Below, piece after piece: positions 36,647-47,484 of a stretch of 64,000 nucleotides of DNA. Origin of the DNA: Corticium candelabrum (taxonomy: Eukaryota; Porifera; Homoscleromorpha; Homosclerophorida; Plakinidae). The notes under the pieces are model-generated. The model had not been told where the DNA came from. It worked only from the letters and a program-made list of their open reading frames with translations, and did not search any database. Where the stretch lies: NCBI RefSeq assembly GCF_963422355.1, contig NC_085102.1:2002376-2066375 (forward strand). The letters are read 5' to 3'. Positions within the stretch are counted from its first letter, which is position 1; each line of letters starts with the position of its first letter. A program made the position numbers and the translations under genes.

Positions 36647-39600
36647 TTAGATGCTCTCGAGAGATTCAAGTTGCAAAATAACTTGACCGAATGAAGGTCT
36701 GTCTGATGGTCTGGGTGACCAGCAGTTCTTTATAATCATGGTTAACGGCTGTGGAAAATCTCGAGGAATCACAGGTCTTTCGTTAGCGATGACGGCGTCG
36801 GTGACTTGATAATCGAATCTGTATTGACCGAATGGAAGTAGTCTTGTCCAGACTTCCCACAGCACAATTCCAAAACTGACAATACAAAACGCTGATGTAA
36901 CCATTTTTGCTCCTTAGATATGTTTAAGCTATGATACCTGTAAACGTCTACTGCGGTATCGTATGGTTCTCGAAGAGTCAATTCTGGAGCTCGCCATCTC
37001 GCGGTTCCAACACCTACATAAGACAAGCCATCTCGTTTTGGAAGTAGAGAAATATGTTGGGGATCTGAGCGATATCGCCACTTAATCCGTTGCCCGTTGA
37101 TTCTTCTGGTGTTAACGTTAACAGCCCTACCTAAACCGAAATCAGCCACTTTAACAATCCAGTCTCTGCTTACCAGAAGATTATCGCTTTTCAGATCTCG
37201 ATGTATTCGAGGCGGTTCCAATGTGTGAAGAAAATGCATACCTCTTGCTGAGTCCATGGCAAATGATAGCTTACGTTCATAGTCGATATCAATCGATAAA
37301 TCGTATAGTACATTTCTTAGAGATCCTCGCTCCATATATTCCATGACAAGAAAAGGAACGTCTCCAGGTTGTGACTTTCCTGCACCGATGAAGAGAACGA
37401 TATTCTTGTGTCTTACTGATCTCATAAACATTATTTCTGTTTCGAAGTCTTCTATAGACTTGGGAAAACCGACAGCCACCATTTTCTTTACAGCTACAGT
37501 GATATTTCTGTAGAAAGCTTTGTAGACAGACCCAGATGCACCAGATCCAAGTAGTTCTCCTGACGTTACTTCATCTTCATCTATTTGCCATGCATTGGTT
37601 AACACTGTTACTTCATCTCGCCAAGCACGCTCGCTATTCCTTTTTCAGTTTAGCACTAAAAAATATGCTGTTACACCAGCTGTAGATACAGCAACAAATA
37701 GAATTATTTCTGCTCCTATGAGAAAGTAGGTAGGATATTGGCATGTAGAACCTGTGAAACCGAAGTAACATCGACAGTTTGGTCGCAGAGTTCCATCACT
37801 GAAATGAGGTTCACACTTGCCGTATTTGCAACGATCGACATCGCACAGACTGCACTCTGAGATTTTGCGAGCTCCAATGTTAACGGTCGTTAAACCGTTT
37901 GGACACTGGACACAATCTGGATTAGCAAACAGTGTCTCTCTGTAAAATCCTTGTCTACAAAAATGACAAGGTCGCTCAGAAATATTAGAAGAGGAAAATC
38001 CAGCTGGACATCTGACTGCTAAATATCTGATATCAATGTCCAAAATGTCATACATGATAAGAAATCTTTTCCAATAAAAGGATTTTAGTAACATTCCGTT
38101 GATCAAATGTTTTGAATATTGGTTGACTTTAAAAGGTGCAATAAGGTACCACATTTTGACGTGTACAATAAACATCCATGTTTCTAGTCGGTCCTTTTTG
38201 TAACTGTGACTTGCATATGGGGTGTACACATACTTTACAGTGACTAATAGTTGACCTGGTGTTGAAGCGGCAGAATATTCACATACAGAAGCATTCGAAA
38301 GATTAGGTCCTCTATTGTCAGCTCTCAATTCTGACCATCTTTCTTTGGTAACATCAAACACCCAGAGATCATTTAGACATGTTTTTGAAGCATCTTTTCC
38401 ACCAAATACATACATTTTAGACTCCATTATGACCACAGCGTGATTAAAGCGTGCGCTAGGTCGAACAGAATAGGCTGTATCTCCGGTAGCTTGTCTCCAC
38501 TGTAGCATTGGGCGAAGGTGCATTATCCATGTTTCATTTAAGGCAGCAGCATTTGAATTGTTAATAAAAGTCTCTCCGCCAAAAACGATAGCTGTAGTTT
38601 CATTGACTGCAACAAATGACATAGATTCGCGAAGTTTTATTGAAAAATTTGATACCAGTAATATAAATTTATTGTTCGTAGCATTGTACATCCACACTTC
38701 TATTACATTGTTACCGTAATCGTTGCAAAGTGCAATAAAACAGCAGCTACCAATCCAGCAACTACCGACCCAGCAGTTACCAATCCAGCAGCTTTGTTGG
38801 TCTTCGAAATATTTTAAACATTTATTAAGAATATAATTGGAAACTGGTTTCTTCCACCACTGCATACTTGTTAGATCTAATTTCCACATCACAGCACTCC
38901 ATAAACCTGGATCAGTTTCTGGTATGAATTGTGGCGCAAAGGTTAAATAGTTGCTTTTCAGAGCATGAGTAGAAACTTGTAAATAGGAAGGTACGCGGTC
39001 AGGACTTGCCAATCTTGTCCATGTCCAAATTTTACGTTCATAGATAAATTTCCAAACTCTTGTTCTTTGAGAAGGCGGATCGAGTGTAAAGACTATGATT
39101 GTATTTGATTTTCAACCACACTAGACACTACATCATACCGATCATCAGGAATGTTGCCTACAACGTCTTCAATAATAAATATATTACGTTTTAAATCAAA
39201 ATTTAGTACTTTCTTATCTAGAATGTTGAAAACTATAAAAAGACTGTTAATCGTTGAAATAGCTGAGCCAAATTTTTCTGATTGTAAAACGTCGCTAAAT
39301 GGTCGCAAACGATAAGGAACTGCTGTTACATTTATCCATGTTTTGTTTACAAACTTCCACAACGTTTGTAGAGCCGGTTCATAAATAGTGATGGTACTTG
39401 AATAGGAGGAAGCTATAAACTTGACCCGAGAACATGAATGATTTGTAATATTGGATTTCATGTAAATCCAATTGTACTTTTCGGTACCGTTTCGATTTTC
39501 ACATCGCACTTCGTACATAGAACTTCTAAATTCGGAGGATTGGATCAACACAAATGCAGACTGATTGCATTGGCAATTATTTTTTGTCTGAAAAGCAGCA

Positions 39601-40262
39601 ACTGCGGCTACCTTTAGGTTCCATGACCATGTGAAAGTGTTTTCAAGATTAACCCAGAAAGGAAGACGATTGTCTACCTCTACTTGTATTTTCTGCCAAT
39701 TAAGCAAGACTGTGTCAAATATCCACGCTTCGATTAAGTTGAACAATCTTGAAAATCTAAGATGATCGGCTTTCAGAGCAACAATCCTGTTGCAAAGTTG
39801 AATCATGACAGGAGCGGAGAACAGTGGAGGGAAATCGCCATTATCCACGGTTTGCCACGAGTTGGTGTTGACGGTGTACAACCAGTTTGCAAAAATACCG
39901 GCCTTGTTTTCAAAATATGAAAATGGTGTATTTACTCCTGAAATCAATAGATGTTGCCATTTTCGGTTTCCAACCTTGACGTTGTAAGTGATCTGGCTAT
40001 ACGCGGTTGCTAGAGGTTCATTAGTTTTCCAACTGTCGAAAATTTGCCATCCTCTCGTGTTAACATCAAAGAGAAAAACATTTTTATCTGCTATTGTCTC
40101 ATTTTGAGTAGAAGGCGTCGCGCTTACCTCGTTATTTTGAGATCTCCGGGTTTGTTTCTGTAAAAACTGGACTTGTACAATCGATAGACATAGACTGATG
40201 ATAAGAGCTGAGATCACCCTGTTTCTTGTAGATAATTGCGTTGCACGACAATTCATTGACAT
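36647..40262 (-). pseudogene. Kelch-EGF-TKL receptor kinase, nearly intact (two lesions)
   Basis: Full-length member with ATG 40,260-40,262, leader MISALIISLCLSIVQ-like (written ALIISLCLSIVQ), Kelch ectodomain, Cys-rich segment, EGF-like CRCYFGFTGSTCQ, membrane helix and complete kinase motifs (GSGASG, VAVKKM, HRDLKSDN, DFG, WRAPE). A 62-nt intron (36,876-36,937) precedes the last exon (36,647-36,875), which ends LESLESI. Two lesions break it: a one-base loss near 39,093-39,110, and a TGA at 37,645-37,647 replacing the AGA of the juxtamembrane N-R-K-R motif. Everything else reads through. It could therefore be a very recent pseudogene, a segregating null allele, or a real gene with two sequence errors. 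Family-specific differences include WIGSC repeats near 38,750-38,790. Confidence 0.8.
38750..38792 (-). repeat. Short in-frame repeat encoding WIGxC units
   Basis: On minus the ectodomain reads CWIGNCWVGSCWIGSCC: three near-copies of a 15-nt unit where related receptors have one or two. This is a small tandem expansion within the Kelch domain that keeps the frame and adds cysteines. Confidence 0.8.
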
Positions 40263-40473
40263 TCTGGAAACCCAAACTTGATGTCGATTATAGAAACTGT
40301 CAGATGATTCGGTAGAAGTTGAGCTTTTGCTTGTTTGCGTATTGAGATATCTGTAGCGTGTCTTTACTTGATCAATCAGAAATAGAAATCTCTTGAGATT
40401 TTACGGATTGTGTCTGTCGATCTCGTCGGCCGATGCGAAATGAAACAGAATAATGACTTTGTGTAACCTCAGT

Positions 40474-40521
40474 ATTAATATAGCAATGTGTATTGATATA
40501 AAGCTTCTGTAGCAATATGGA
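40474..40521 (-). promoter_or_regulatory. Doubled TATA-like promoter motif, nearly intact receptor
   Basis: On minus, CATATTGCTACAGAAG (about 40,506-40,521) and CACATTGCTATATTAAT (about 40,474-40,490). The TATA is slightly weaker than in the intact copies (TATATTA instead of TATATAA). Confidence 0.6.
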
Positions 40522-43004
40522 ATGTGGCAAGTCTTTATGAAATTAATTGTTATTGAATATACTATCTTGAATTGCTGATGCGTGTAGTGGATCGCAGATC
40601 GATCCTCAGTAAGAAAAAGAAAATGATTCGCAGAAACAGCTGTTTTCAAAATACTGTAATTGCATGTTATACCTATCACAAGTGTTATAATGGTGTGTGT
40701 ATATAATTAGCTATTGATAAACTGATAATATGAATGCATATGAAAGAACTTTTGCAATGTCAAAGGAATCAATTTGCGATATCGAACAGCAAGACAGCTT
40801 AACAAGCTTTAATTATCTGATTTAATAAAGCCCTTTCTACACCAGACCAAAAATTGATCGCAATTCGATTTACATAGCGAGCTTCACACTGCAGTTTGAA
40901 AACGATACCTCCAACTTTCTTCAGTATCTCGTGACTGAGTATATCGTATGGCAGATGTGTACGTGTACATTCTTTGCTTGCAGAAAGCGTTAATACAGCG
41001 ACTTAAGGCAATTAAAATTAAGTGAGAACAAAGAAGAGTGAAGAGGGTTAGATATTCCGAGTACATTTGTAACGCACGTTATGGTAACGACCTTATATTT
41101 TTCAATTTAATAAATTAATCTATTCCGATTGATGTAAATCAAAGGCAATTTTCGTACTCGGATCGAGATTGTCTAAAAAATGGATTAGTTGTGAACAAAC
41201 GTTTGCCGTCACATCGTGACTAGGTTGCCGATTTGGACAAAACATTAGTTAGGTTGAGTGTATTTAATGAGAACCTTAACCTGGTGTATTAATTATATAC
41301 ACTTAACAATACTTTTAGCAGTGCTGTTAACTGCTTTATGTAACAAGTTTTGTAGCGCAGTTACATTGTATTATCAAGCGTGTGTGTCTCTTGGGCTCTC
41401 TTTGGTTAGATTCGCCTTTCTCAAAACACCAGCAATTAACATAAATATTTTTTAAAATTTACTCAAATTAATTTAATTAACCGTTATGTACCAGTCAAAA
41501 GGTTTGTGATACTGTAGGTTTTTCTTAGAAAAACATGACTTTTAGAATTCAAGTTTTTGTTATTTAAATTTTTAAAATCTTTTGATAATATGTTTACATA
41601 CCTGTCTATAGCACTGGTACACATGTCTTTTAATTAATCAGCTAAGTAATCGGTAACAAGCGCTTTTATGGCTAGCATAATTTGTACATTTTACCTCTAG
41701 TTGAACTAACTGGCTATTATAGGAGTGCCGTTAGTGACCTGAGCGAGGATGATGGACCATTGGTAAATCTAGGCATCACGTAGGGTCGCCTCCCACTTTT
41801 TGAGGGCGTTGTTCGTTAAAATATTATTGTATTTAATCTTATGTTGTTTGAGAATCAAGCAGTTCTAAAACATTTGAGTGTTGACATGTTACGCGTTGTC
41901 TATGACGTCACATTTTCAAATTAGTTGATGAGCCTCTCACTTTTACGACCTACGTGACGTTCTTGGGTAAATCATGGAGGTATTGTATAGTAGAATAATT
42001 GAGAAGCCATGAAAGCACAGCCAAAAGTGAAGTCAGATGAAACTTAAAACCAATACCTCCGCAGTTTCATTTTTTTGAGAAAGAGCGAGACTACTGTGCT
42101 TTTGCTTGTTCGACTACCTTCTTTTGCAGTTTAGGATGAGAGCCATGGTACAGTTTCAACTTGTGCTTGGGTAAACAAACACACGTTATATTAAATATTT
42201 AATTACGATAATTGTGCATCGTGACCATTGACCTTTCTATTTTGATCTGGCTGTCTATATTGAAATCAAAGGGGCAGACGCAATTGAGTTAACATAGGCG
42301 CAGGAAGCAAGGGGCCCAATGGGGGCGCTTGGCCCCCGTAGGTTTTGCCCCGTGGGTGCAAAATCAGAAACGGCTACTATAGGCTTCGAGTCTGATATCT
42401 CTGTGCTTGGTCACCTTTACTTACCACTTCGTAAGAACGGAAGGCATTGCGATACTAATTTACTTATTCGGGATAGTTTCGTTATTTCGGTATGTCACTC
42501 TGTCTGCTTACCCTTCCTACACCTCTGGTTAATAAAAGTTCTTGTTGTAACAATTTCATAAAAGAAGTGTTAAAAGCAGGTGTTCATAAAATTTGCAGCA
42601 GTTTTCATCATCTAATTTAGTGTTCATATATGGTACGAAAGTTAATGCCAGATGAGCGATTAATCAAGCCTGGACATTACAGTTTTTGGATAAATATATT
42701 ATCTCCATGTAGCCATTGACAAATGGTAAACATATTACACTTTTAGCAGCGTATGTGGTTTTTGTGTTTTTGATACTATTGTAAACATCTAATGGATCGA
42801 GGACTTAAAAACTTTGTAGTCATATATCTCTATATAATGATAATATGTTAGAGACATTTTAGCTTTAGTGATGAAAAATATATCATTTATAGTAAAACAT
42901 AAATGATAAGATAGATAGGACTATTACGGCTTCATTTTTATATTGATGTATGCACAGTTTGTAAAAGAGTTGGCCATTTTTACATCAAATTTTATATTAA
43001 TTCA
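40522..43004. other. Mosaic of array flanks upstream of the nearly intact receptor
   Basis: No gene seen. Parts match other flanks: about 40,521-41,400 resembles the upstream region at 7,361-8,130; about 41,460-42,060 resembles the receptor 3' flank at 22,310-22,600 (AACCGTTATGTACCAGT, GAGAAGCC); about 42,840-42,990 resembles the 3' flank at 1,800-1,930 and 53,100-53,200. The G-rich piece 42,294-42,345 (GGCGCAGGAAGCAAGGGGCC...) looks like a lone hAT-type terminus. The pattern indicates lost receptor copies. Confidence 0.55.
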
Positions 43005-43193
43005 TTACTAGATTGACTGATCTAACACATTCATACACGAACATACGTAGGTGACACGTGACCGTACACAATTGACAATATACTATATAACTGCTCCACA
43101 AAACTAAATATTTAAATAGAAACAGTTAACAGCAATGTTCGATAGTAACATTAAAATTGTATCAATTGATGCTAATACTGAAATAGATAAAGA

Positions 43194-43268
43194 GTGACGC
43201 ATGCTTTGTTAACCATTCTTATGTTGTCTGTACCCGGTATTCAAAACCTTTTGGGATATTTGATATAT

Positions 43269-43321
<53 letters not shown>

Positions 43322-43990
43322 GGTACGTTGCCTTTCAACAATTTATTCTGGTTACATTTCACGTCGTCACTCTACTGCAAGAGTACGAAACAATACGACG
43401 ACGAGGATGCCGCTTTCCTTAGAGATGTTGGACAGGATAAAAGAGAATTGGAGCCCTTGGAGTCTCCGTTTTATATAGTGGTTAATCCCTAATCCGTATG
43501 CGGTGCAGGTGAGAATGTAGAAGTAAAATGTCGAGCTTCTGTCTGCACATCGATTGGCACAGAAACGCACAAGATATTGTGCTGTTTTCCGCTTCCGAAC
43601 AGGAGGAATTGCACGTTGGTGGACGTAAAGCAGAATGTGGATAAACAATTCGGCGTACACTGAAACTGCATTGTTCTAATGGAGAGGTTATTTCTATCGT
43701 CATCGCAAATCGGTGGATCATTCACTCACAGAATACTTATCGGAACTGCAATGTTTTTCCTCGTCGTGTGCGTGGCCAGAAGTATACATATAAGAGAATC
43801 TTTCAAGAAATTTTTTATAGGCATGCATTTACAATGAGCGCTTGTTGCGACAACTTCTGACGCAAAACATAAAAAATCCCTTTATGAGATGTTTCAGCTG
43901 TTGATTGGCAGCAACTTTTGAGGCAGCTGAGCGAGAATCGCTAAAGTCTGTTGAGGATAATCAACCCATAGCTTCTACTTCTACTAATTA
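43194..43990 (+). pseudogene. Possible small secreted/type I membrane protein relic (right arm)
   Basis: Plus-strand order: leader-like MTHALLTILMLSVPGIQNLL (43,194-43,253), a (TA)n tract, an exon-like stretch CKSTKQYDDEDAAFLRDVGQ (about 43,375-43,435) and FYIVVNP, a stop, then ENVEVKCRASVCTS with further cysteines, and RILIGTAMFFLVVCVA (about 43,727-43,775), a good membrane helix. The parallel left-arm copy keeps the leader and the first exon-like stretch. Internal stops differ between arms. Protein family unknown; it could be a relic of another receptor. Confidence 0.35.
43261..43318. repeat. (TA)n microsatellite
   Basis: Nearly pure TA tract with one AAA interruption, equivalent in position to 12,386-12,459. 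Confidence 0.97.
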
Positions 43991-45239
43991 AGGAGCATGT
44001 GTAAGCTGTGAAAAGAAATCACCAAAAGAATATCAAGTGTCCAATTAAGACAAACGTCGATCAAATCTGAACTAGCCAGGTGTTTCATTTCTGTCGAAAT
44101 TTCAGTCCCAGAAGTCTTACACTTATAGCTGTTGTGCATGGTAGCAGTGATCAGTGTAGTTCTTATCAATTCAGACGGGCAAATTAAGTGTTGTTGATTT
44201 GGTAAGATTGGTCACATATAGGAGAGTCTGAAATCATCTGCTGAAATTGTACAATCACTGCCAAATTGTGACTACAATTTGCACCAAATTCTAGCAGAGC
44301 TATTGTTCCAGTGTCTTCCAAATCTCAAACCACAAAATCCACTCTTGCTGTCAAGATGTGCAACCTATTCATTAGATATACAATTGCCAAAATATTGGAA
44401 ACAAATTCCGTTAATTAATTGTTGATTCTGCATCACCACTTAATTTTATTAATCTGATAACGTGGAAGGGCTCGATTGAGCTACATGCAGTTGGTGAAAA
44501 CGGATCATGTGTTGCGTGCTTTGAATTTCAACCTATTACACCTTTGGGACACTTTACTGTGAAGGCTAAACGAGAGAATCAGCCGACTAAACTACATTTC
44601 TCAGTTTGGGATCCATAGGGAATTCAAGGAGTTAATACCCCTCTTTTGCAATAGGCGTGGTTCACCAATGATAAAAGGAAGAGATTGCGTAATCTTCTAC
44701 TCAGACGTATAGTAAGGCAATTTGTGGTGGCTGCTGTCTATCAGATTGCAATACGGCTCTGCTTTTTCTAACTTTTGGAACATTCTAGACTTAGTACTTA
44801 AGACTAAAAGTACAGTGGACCATTTCCGCACGTCACAGCCTATTCAATGCTCTTGACTTATACATTTTTCTATAGATGATTGCATTATTTTACATACGAG
44901 AATATTATAGTCAGCCTAGAAGATTAGTAGTTAAATTATAGCAATAAAAATATTCATTAGAAGAGATAAAATTAGTTAACGCTTTACGACCTCCAGCAGC
45001 TAGATCAATCCCTTCTTTCAAATAGTTATTGATCCAGAACTGATTTCTACCTAGATATGTTTCACGTAACGGAGTGAATATCCTGCGTCGATGGACACGT
45101 GCAATTAGATATTCATATCATATTCTCCAATCAAGTTTGGTTTTGTTTCAGTGATGGAAGATTGCTGACCACGTCAGAACCAATCAATACTTGATATACA
45201 TGCAAAACTTTCCCAATCAGGTCTGAAGTGTTGTACAAT
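43991..45239. other. Conserved but unidentified block of right arm
   Basis: No intact gene. It is homologous in reverse to 10,441-11,879. On minus, 43,984-44,110 encodes MKHLASSDLIDVCLNW with a hydrophobic tail. On plus, near 44,460-44,570, a frame contains ELHAVGENGSCVACFEFQ and PLGHFTVKAK. Both have counterparts in the other arm. They may be exon relics of one or two unknown genes. Confidence 0.4.
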
Positions 45240-45653
45240 AAGCTTCACATAAATTTGTGATTGCAATCAAGCTTTGGCTGAAAATATCTATCTTTCCTTA
45301 ATTTTCCAAGACTGTTACGTTGAATGTATAAACACGTACAACTGATTCATTTGGAGATCATCTCCTTGGATGTGGTCACGGATCTCTTATTGCCCAGACG
45401 TCATAACGCTCTTTGAGACATCATCAATTACACGATACTTGTTGATGATACTGGTTTACGCCTTGAGAAGCGTTGCAATAGTACTTCTTTCAATCGTCCT
45501 GGGGATGTCTATCATCCCAATTTCGCAAACGGCAAGCCCACCTACTTTGATGTTTCCATTTGGAATACCACGCAGCCTTCGTACATTGTGCCATCTTCAA
45601 ATTTGGCTGGAGCTGCTGCATTGAATTGCATTCCTGTGATTATGTGATAGAAA

Positions 45654-45702
<49 letters not shown>

Positions 45703-45990
45703 TATTTGCTGGAGAGGTAGAAAAAGAAGCTCGTCACTAGGCGGACATGGTAGCTGCAGGTGGAATTTCTACCGTTTGATAGTTAAAACGTTTGGATTTG
45801 AGACACCTATTAGTTCAGCTACACTAAGAATGATTGCCTCTAAAACGATGACAAAAATAGACTTTCATTTATTCTAGCATTTATTAATTTGCTAGAACAA
45901 TTATCTGTTCGTTTTTGGCAGTCTAATGCTAGAATATTAAATGGTAGATTAGATTTAGCAGTTGGTGCAGAGCGGTTGGGTTTACCTACT
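45240..45990 (+). pseudogene. Retroelement reverse-transcriptase ORF tail relic (right arm)
   Basis: On plus, fragments read CDCNQAL, LLGCGHGSL, RPGDVYHPNFANGKPTYFDV, SYIVPSSNLAGAAAL, then after a (TA)n tract LIVKTFGFETPISSATLRMI and, after a break, INLLEQLSVRFWQSNARI. The series matches the pattern I recall for the C-terminus of invertebrate retroelement proteins downstream of the reverse transcriptase. The RPGD...FDV part may be a nuclease core. The reverse transcriptase domain itself is missing. Stops and frameshifts are frequent and differ from the left-arm twin at 9,735-10,440. Confidence 0.55.
45658..45699. repeat. (TA)n microsatellite
   Basis: About 42 bp of TA within the retroelement relic. 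The left arm at the matching site (about 9,990-10,010) has only a short TAATATATAATAA run, so the expansion is specific to this arm. Confidence 0.97.
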
Positions 45991-46016
45991 TTCTAAATCA
46001 AATATATGTATATATT

Positions 46017-46017
<1 letters not shown>

Positions 46018-46075
<58 letters not shown>
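46018..46075. repeat. (TA)n microsatellite
   Basis: About 58 bp of TA between the retroelement relic and the kinase-exon relic. The matching left-arm site (about 9,677-9,690) is CATATATATTG, so this expansion too arose after the inverted duplication. Confidence 0.97.
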
Positions 46076-46076
<1 letters not shown>

Positions 46077-46079
46077 TAT

Positions 46080-47150
46080 ATTTTTATACATAGTTTTTGG
46101 ATATTATAGATCAGCAACATTGATGAAGTCACCAGCAAAACCTAAATTTAGCTCTAGTTAGTCTGCAAGAATAAACTTGACGACGAACAAAGCGGTCCAT
46201 ACTGAATTATAACCATTTCTGTGTAGATGCGCTGGCGTTGGAAGCAGAGGGCTGGGGTATAAAGCGCACTCGCTCAGTGTAGGAATCGAAATTTTTTGTG
46301 CCAGTGACTTTGAAATCTGTTTACCATCAGGCAAGCGATGTAGTTTAATTTACTCATAATGACATCCGCTGTACATTCCCCCTTTTATGAACATCTTCCT
46401 ACGTCATTGAGATGTAAAGGAGTCCGAGATGGAACAAGCGAGTTTGAATAGAAAGCGTTCTTCACAGCTAAGCAGGAGGAACCCTCAGAACTTGGCCCAG
46501 CCTAAATTACACGACCTGCAAACACTATATAAAGCAGGCTCTAATTACTAAGTGCCCTCAAATCACAAATAGATTGCTTAATGTTTAATAGTAGACCCGT
46601 TTATAACCTAAAAAATAAAACAGTAAAAGGATATACCTTCGTTGCTAGTCTATATGTTACGGAAAAGCTTCTGCAATCGTACTGGCACCTAATAGATAAA
46701 ATCCAATACCACGTCAGATTGTCTGCATTAAATACCTCTTGAAGTCATACAAAGACATTATCACATCGACTGGCACGCTAAGTTGCACCAACGATAACAG
46801 CTTAGTGCAAGCGCTGTATTCCTGAATTGGTCACGCCATTTAATGGTCAACAGCAGTATTACCAATAGCGCATGAACGCTCCGGTTAATTAAGTTCAGTT
46901 TCAAAAGGAGCGTATCTTCTAAAATCGCGCTTGAATGAGAGCTAATGCAATTAGTTTAATTAGTCATGGAATTGTTCTTTGGAAAACCTGAACGCTTGAT
47001 ATTCCTTTCGTCGAGTACACGTTTACTGTAGACATTGCGTCCGCTGTGAAGAGCGGCGAGCGGCCTGATATTCCAGTCGATTGTCCAAATGAGGTTAGAA
47101 ATCTTATGAAGCGCTGCTGGAATTGTGATTTACGTTCGACGACTTCTTTT
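46080..47150 (+). pseudogene. Relic of the outlying kinase's last exon and intron (right arm)
   Basis: Plus-oriented twin of 8,582-9,680. The exon part (46,999-47,150) encodes IPFVEYTFTVDIASAVKSGE, then RPDIPVDCPNEVRNLMKRCW, matching the last exon at 61,632-61,866 more closely than the left-arm relic does. It stops after the CWN segment in an altered frame ending TTSF. The upstream sequence is homologous to that gene's final intron. Confidence 0.85.
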
Positions 47151-47484
47151 TAGTTAAGTTGTCCGCTGTCTTGTAGACATTCCTCAAGGAACTGATCGGC
47201 AAACAACAGGCTGTAAAGACAGCGAGAAACAAATAATTTGTATAATTGCGATTATAAAAACGCAAGTTGTTTAAAGCAGTGTAGCTAAAAAAATTGCAGT
47301 AGCTAAAAGCAACGTCTAGACCAGATGAAGCAAGTAATAGTCAAACAAACACAACAATTATTGACCAACTAACTAGAAAATGCAAACAATCTTATAGCTA
47401 ATGTATACGATCTTCTATATCGTTGTAAGTGCAGTTATAGCTAGATAGCCAAGCAGTCACAAACTGGAAGTCGCTCCATCTGTA
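47151..47484. other. Spacer between kinase relic and hAT-like insertion
   Basis: No gene seen; it is the reverse counterpart of about 8,200-8,580 in the left arm. Confidence 0.6.

Noticed and set aside
41258..41455. 65-codon plus frame with hydrophobic stretches upstream of the nearly intact receptor
   Set aside because: The homologous left-arm flank (about 7,930-8,060) does not keep the frame open, so it is probably noncoding.
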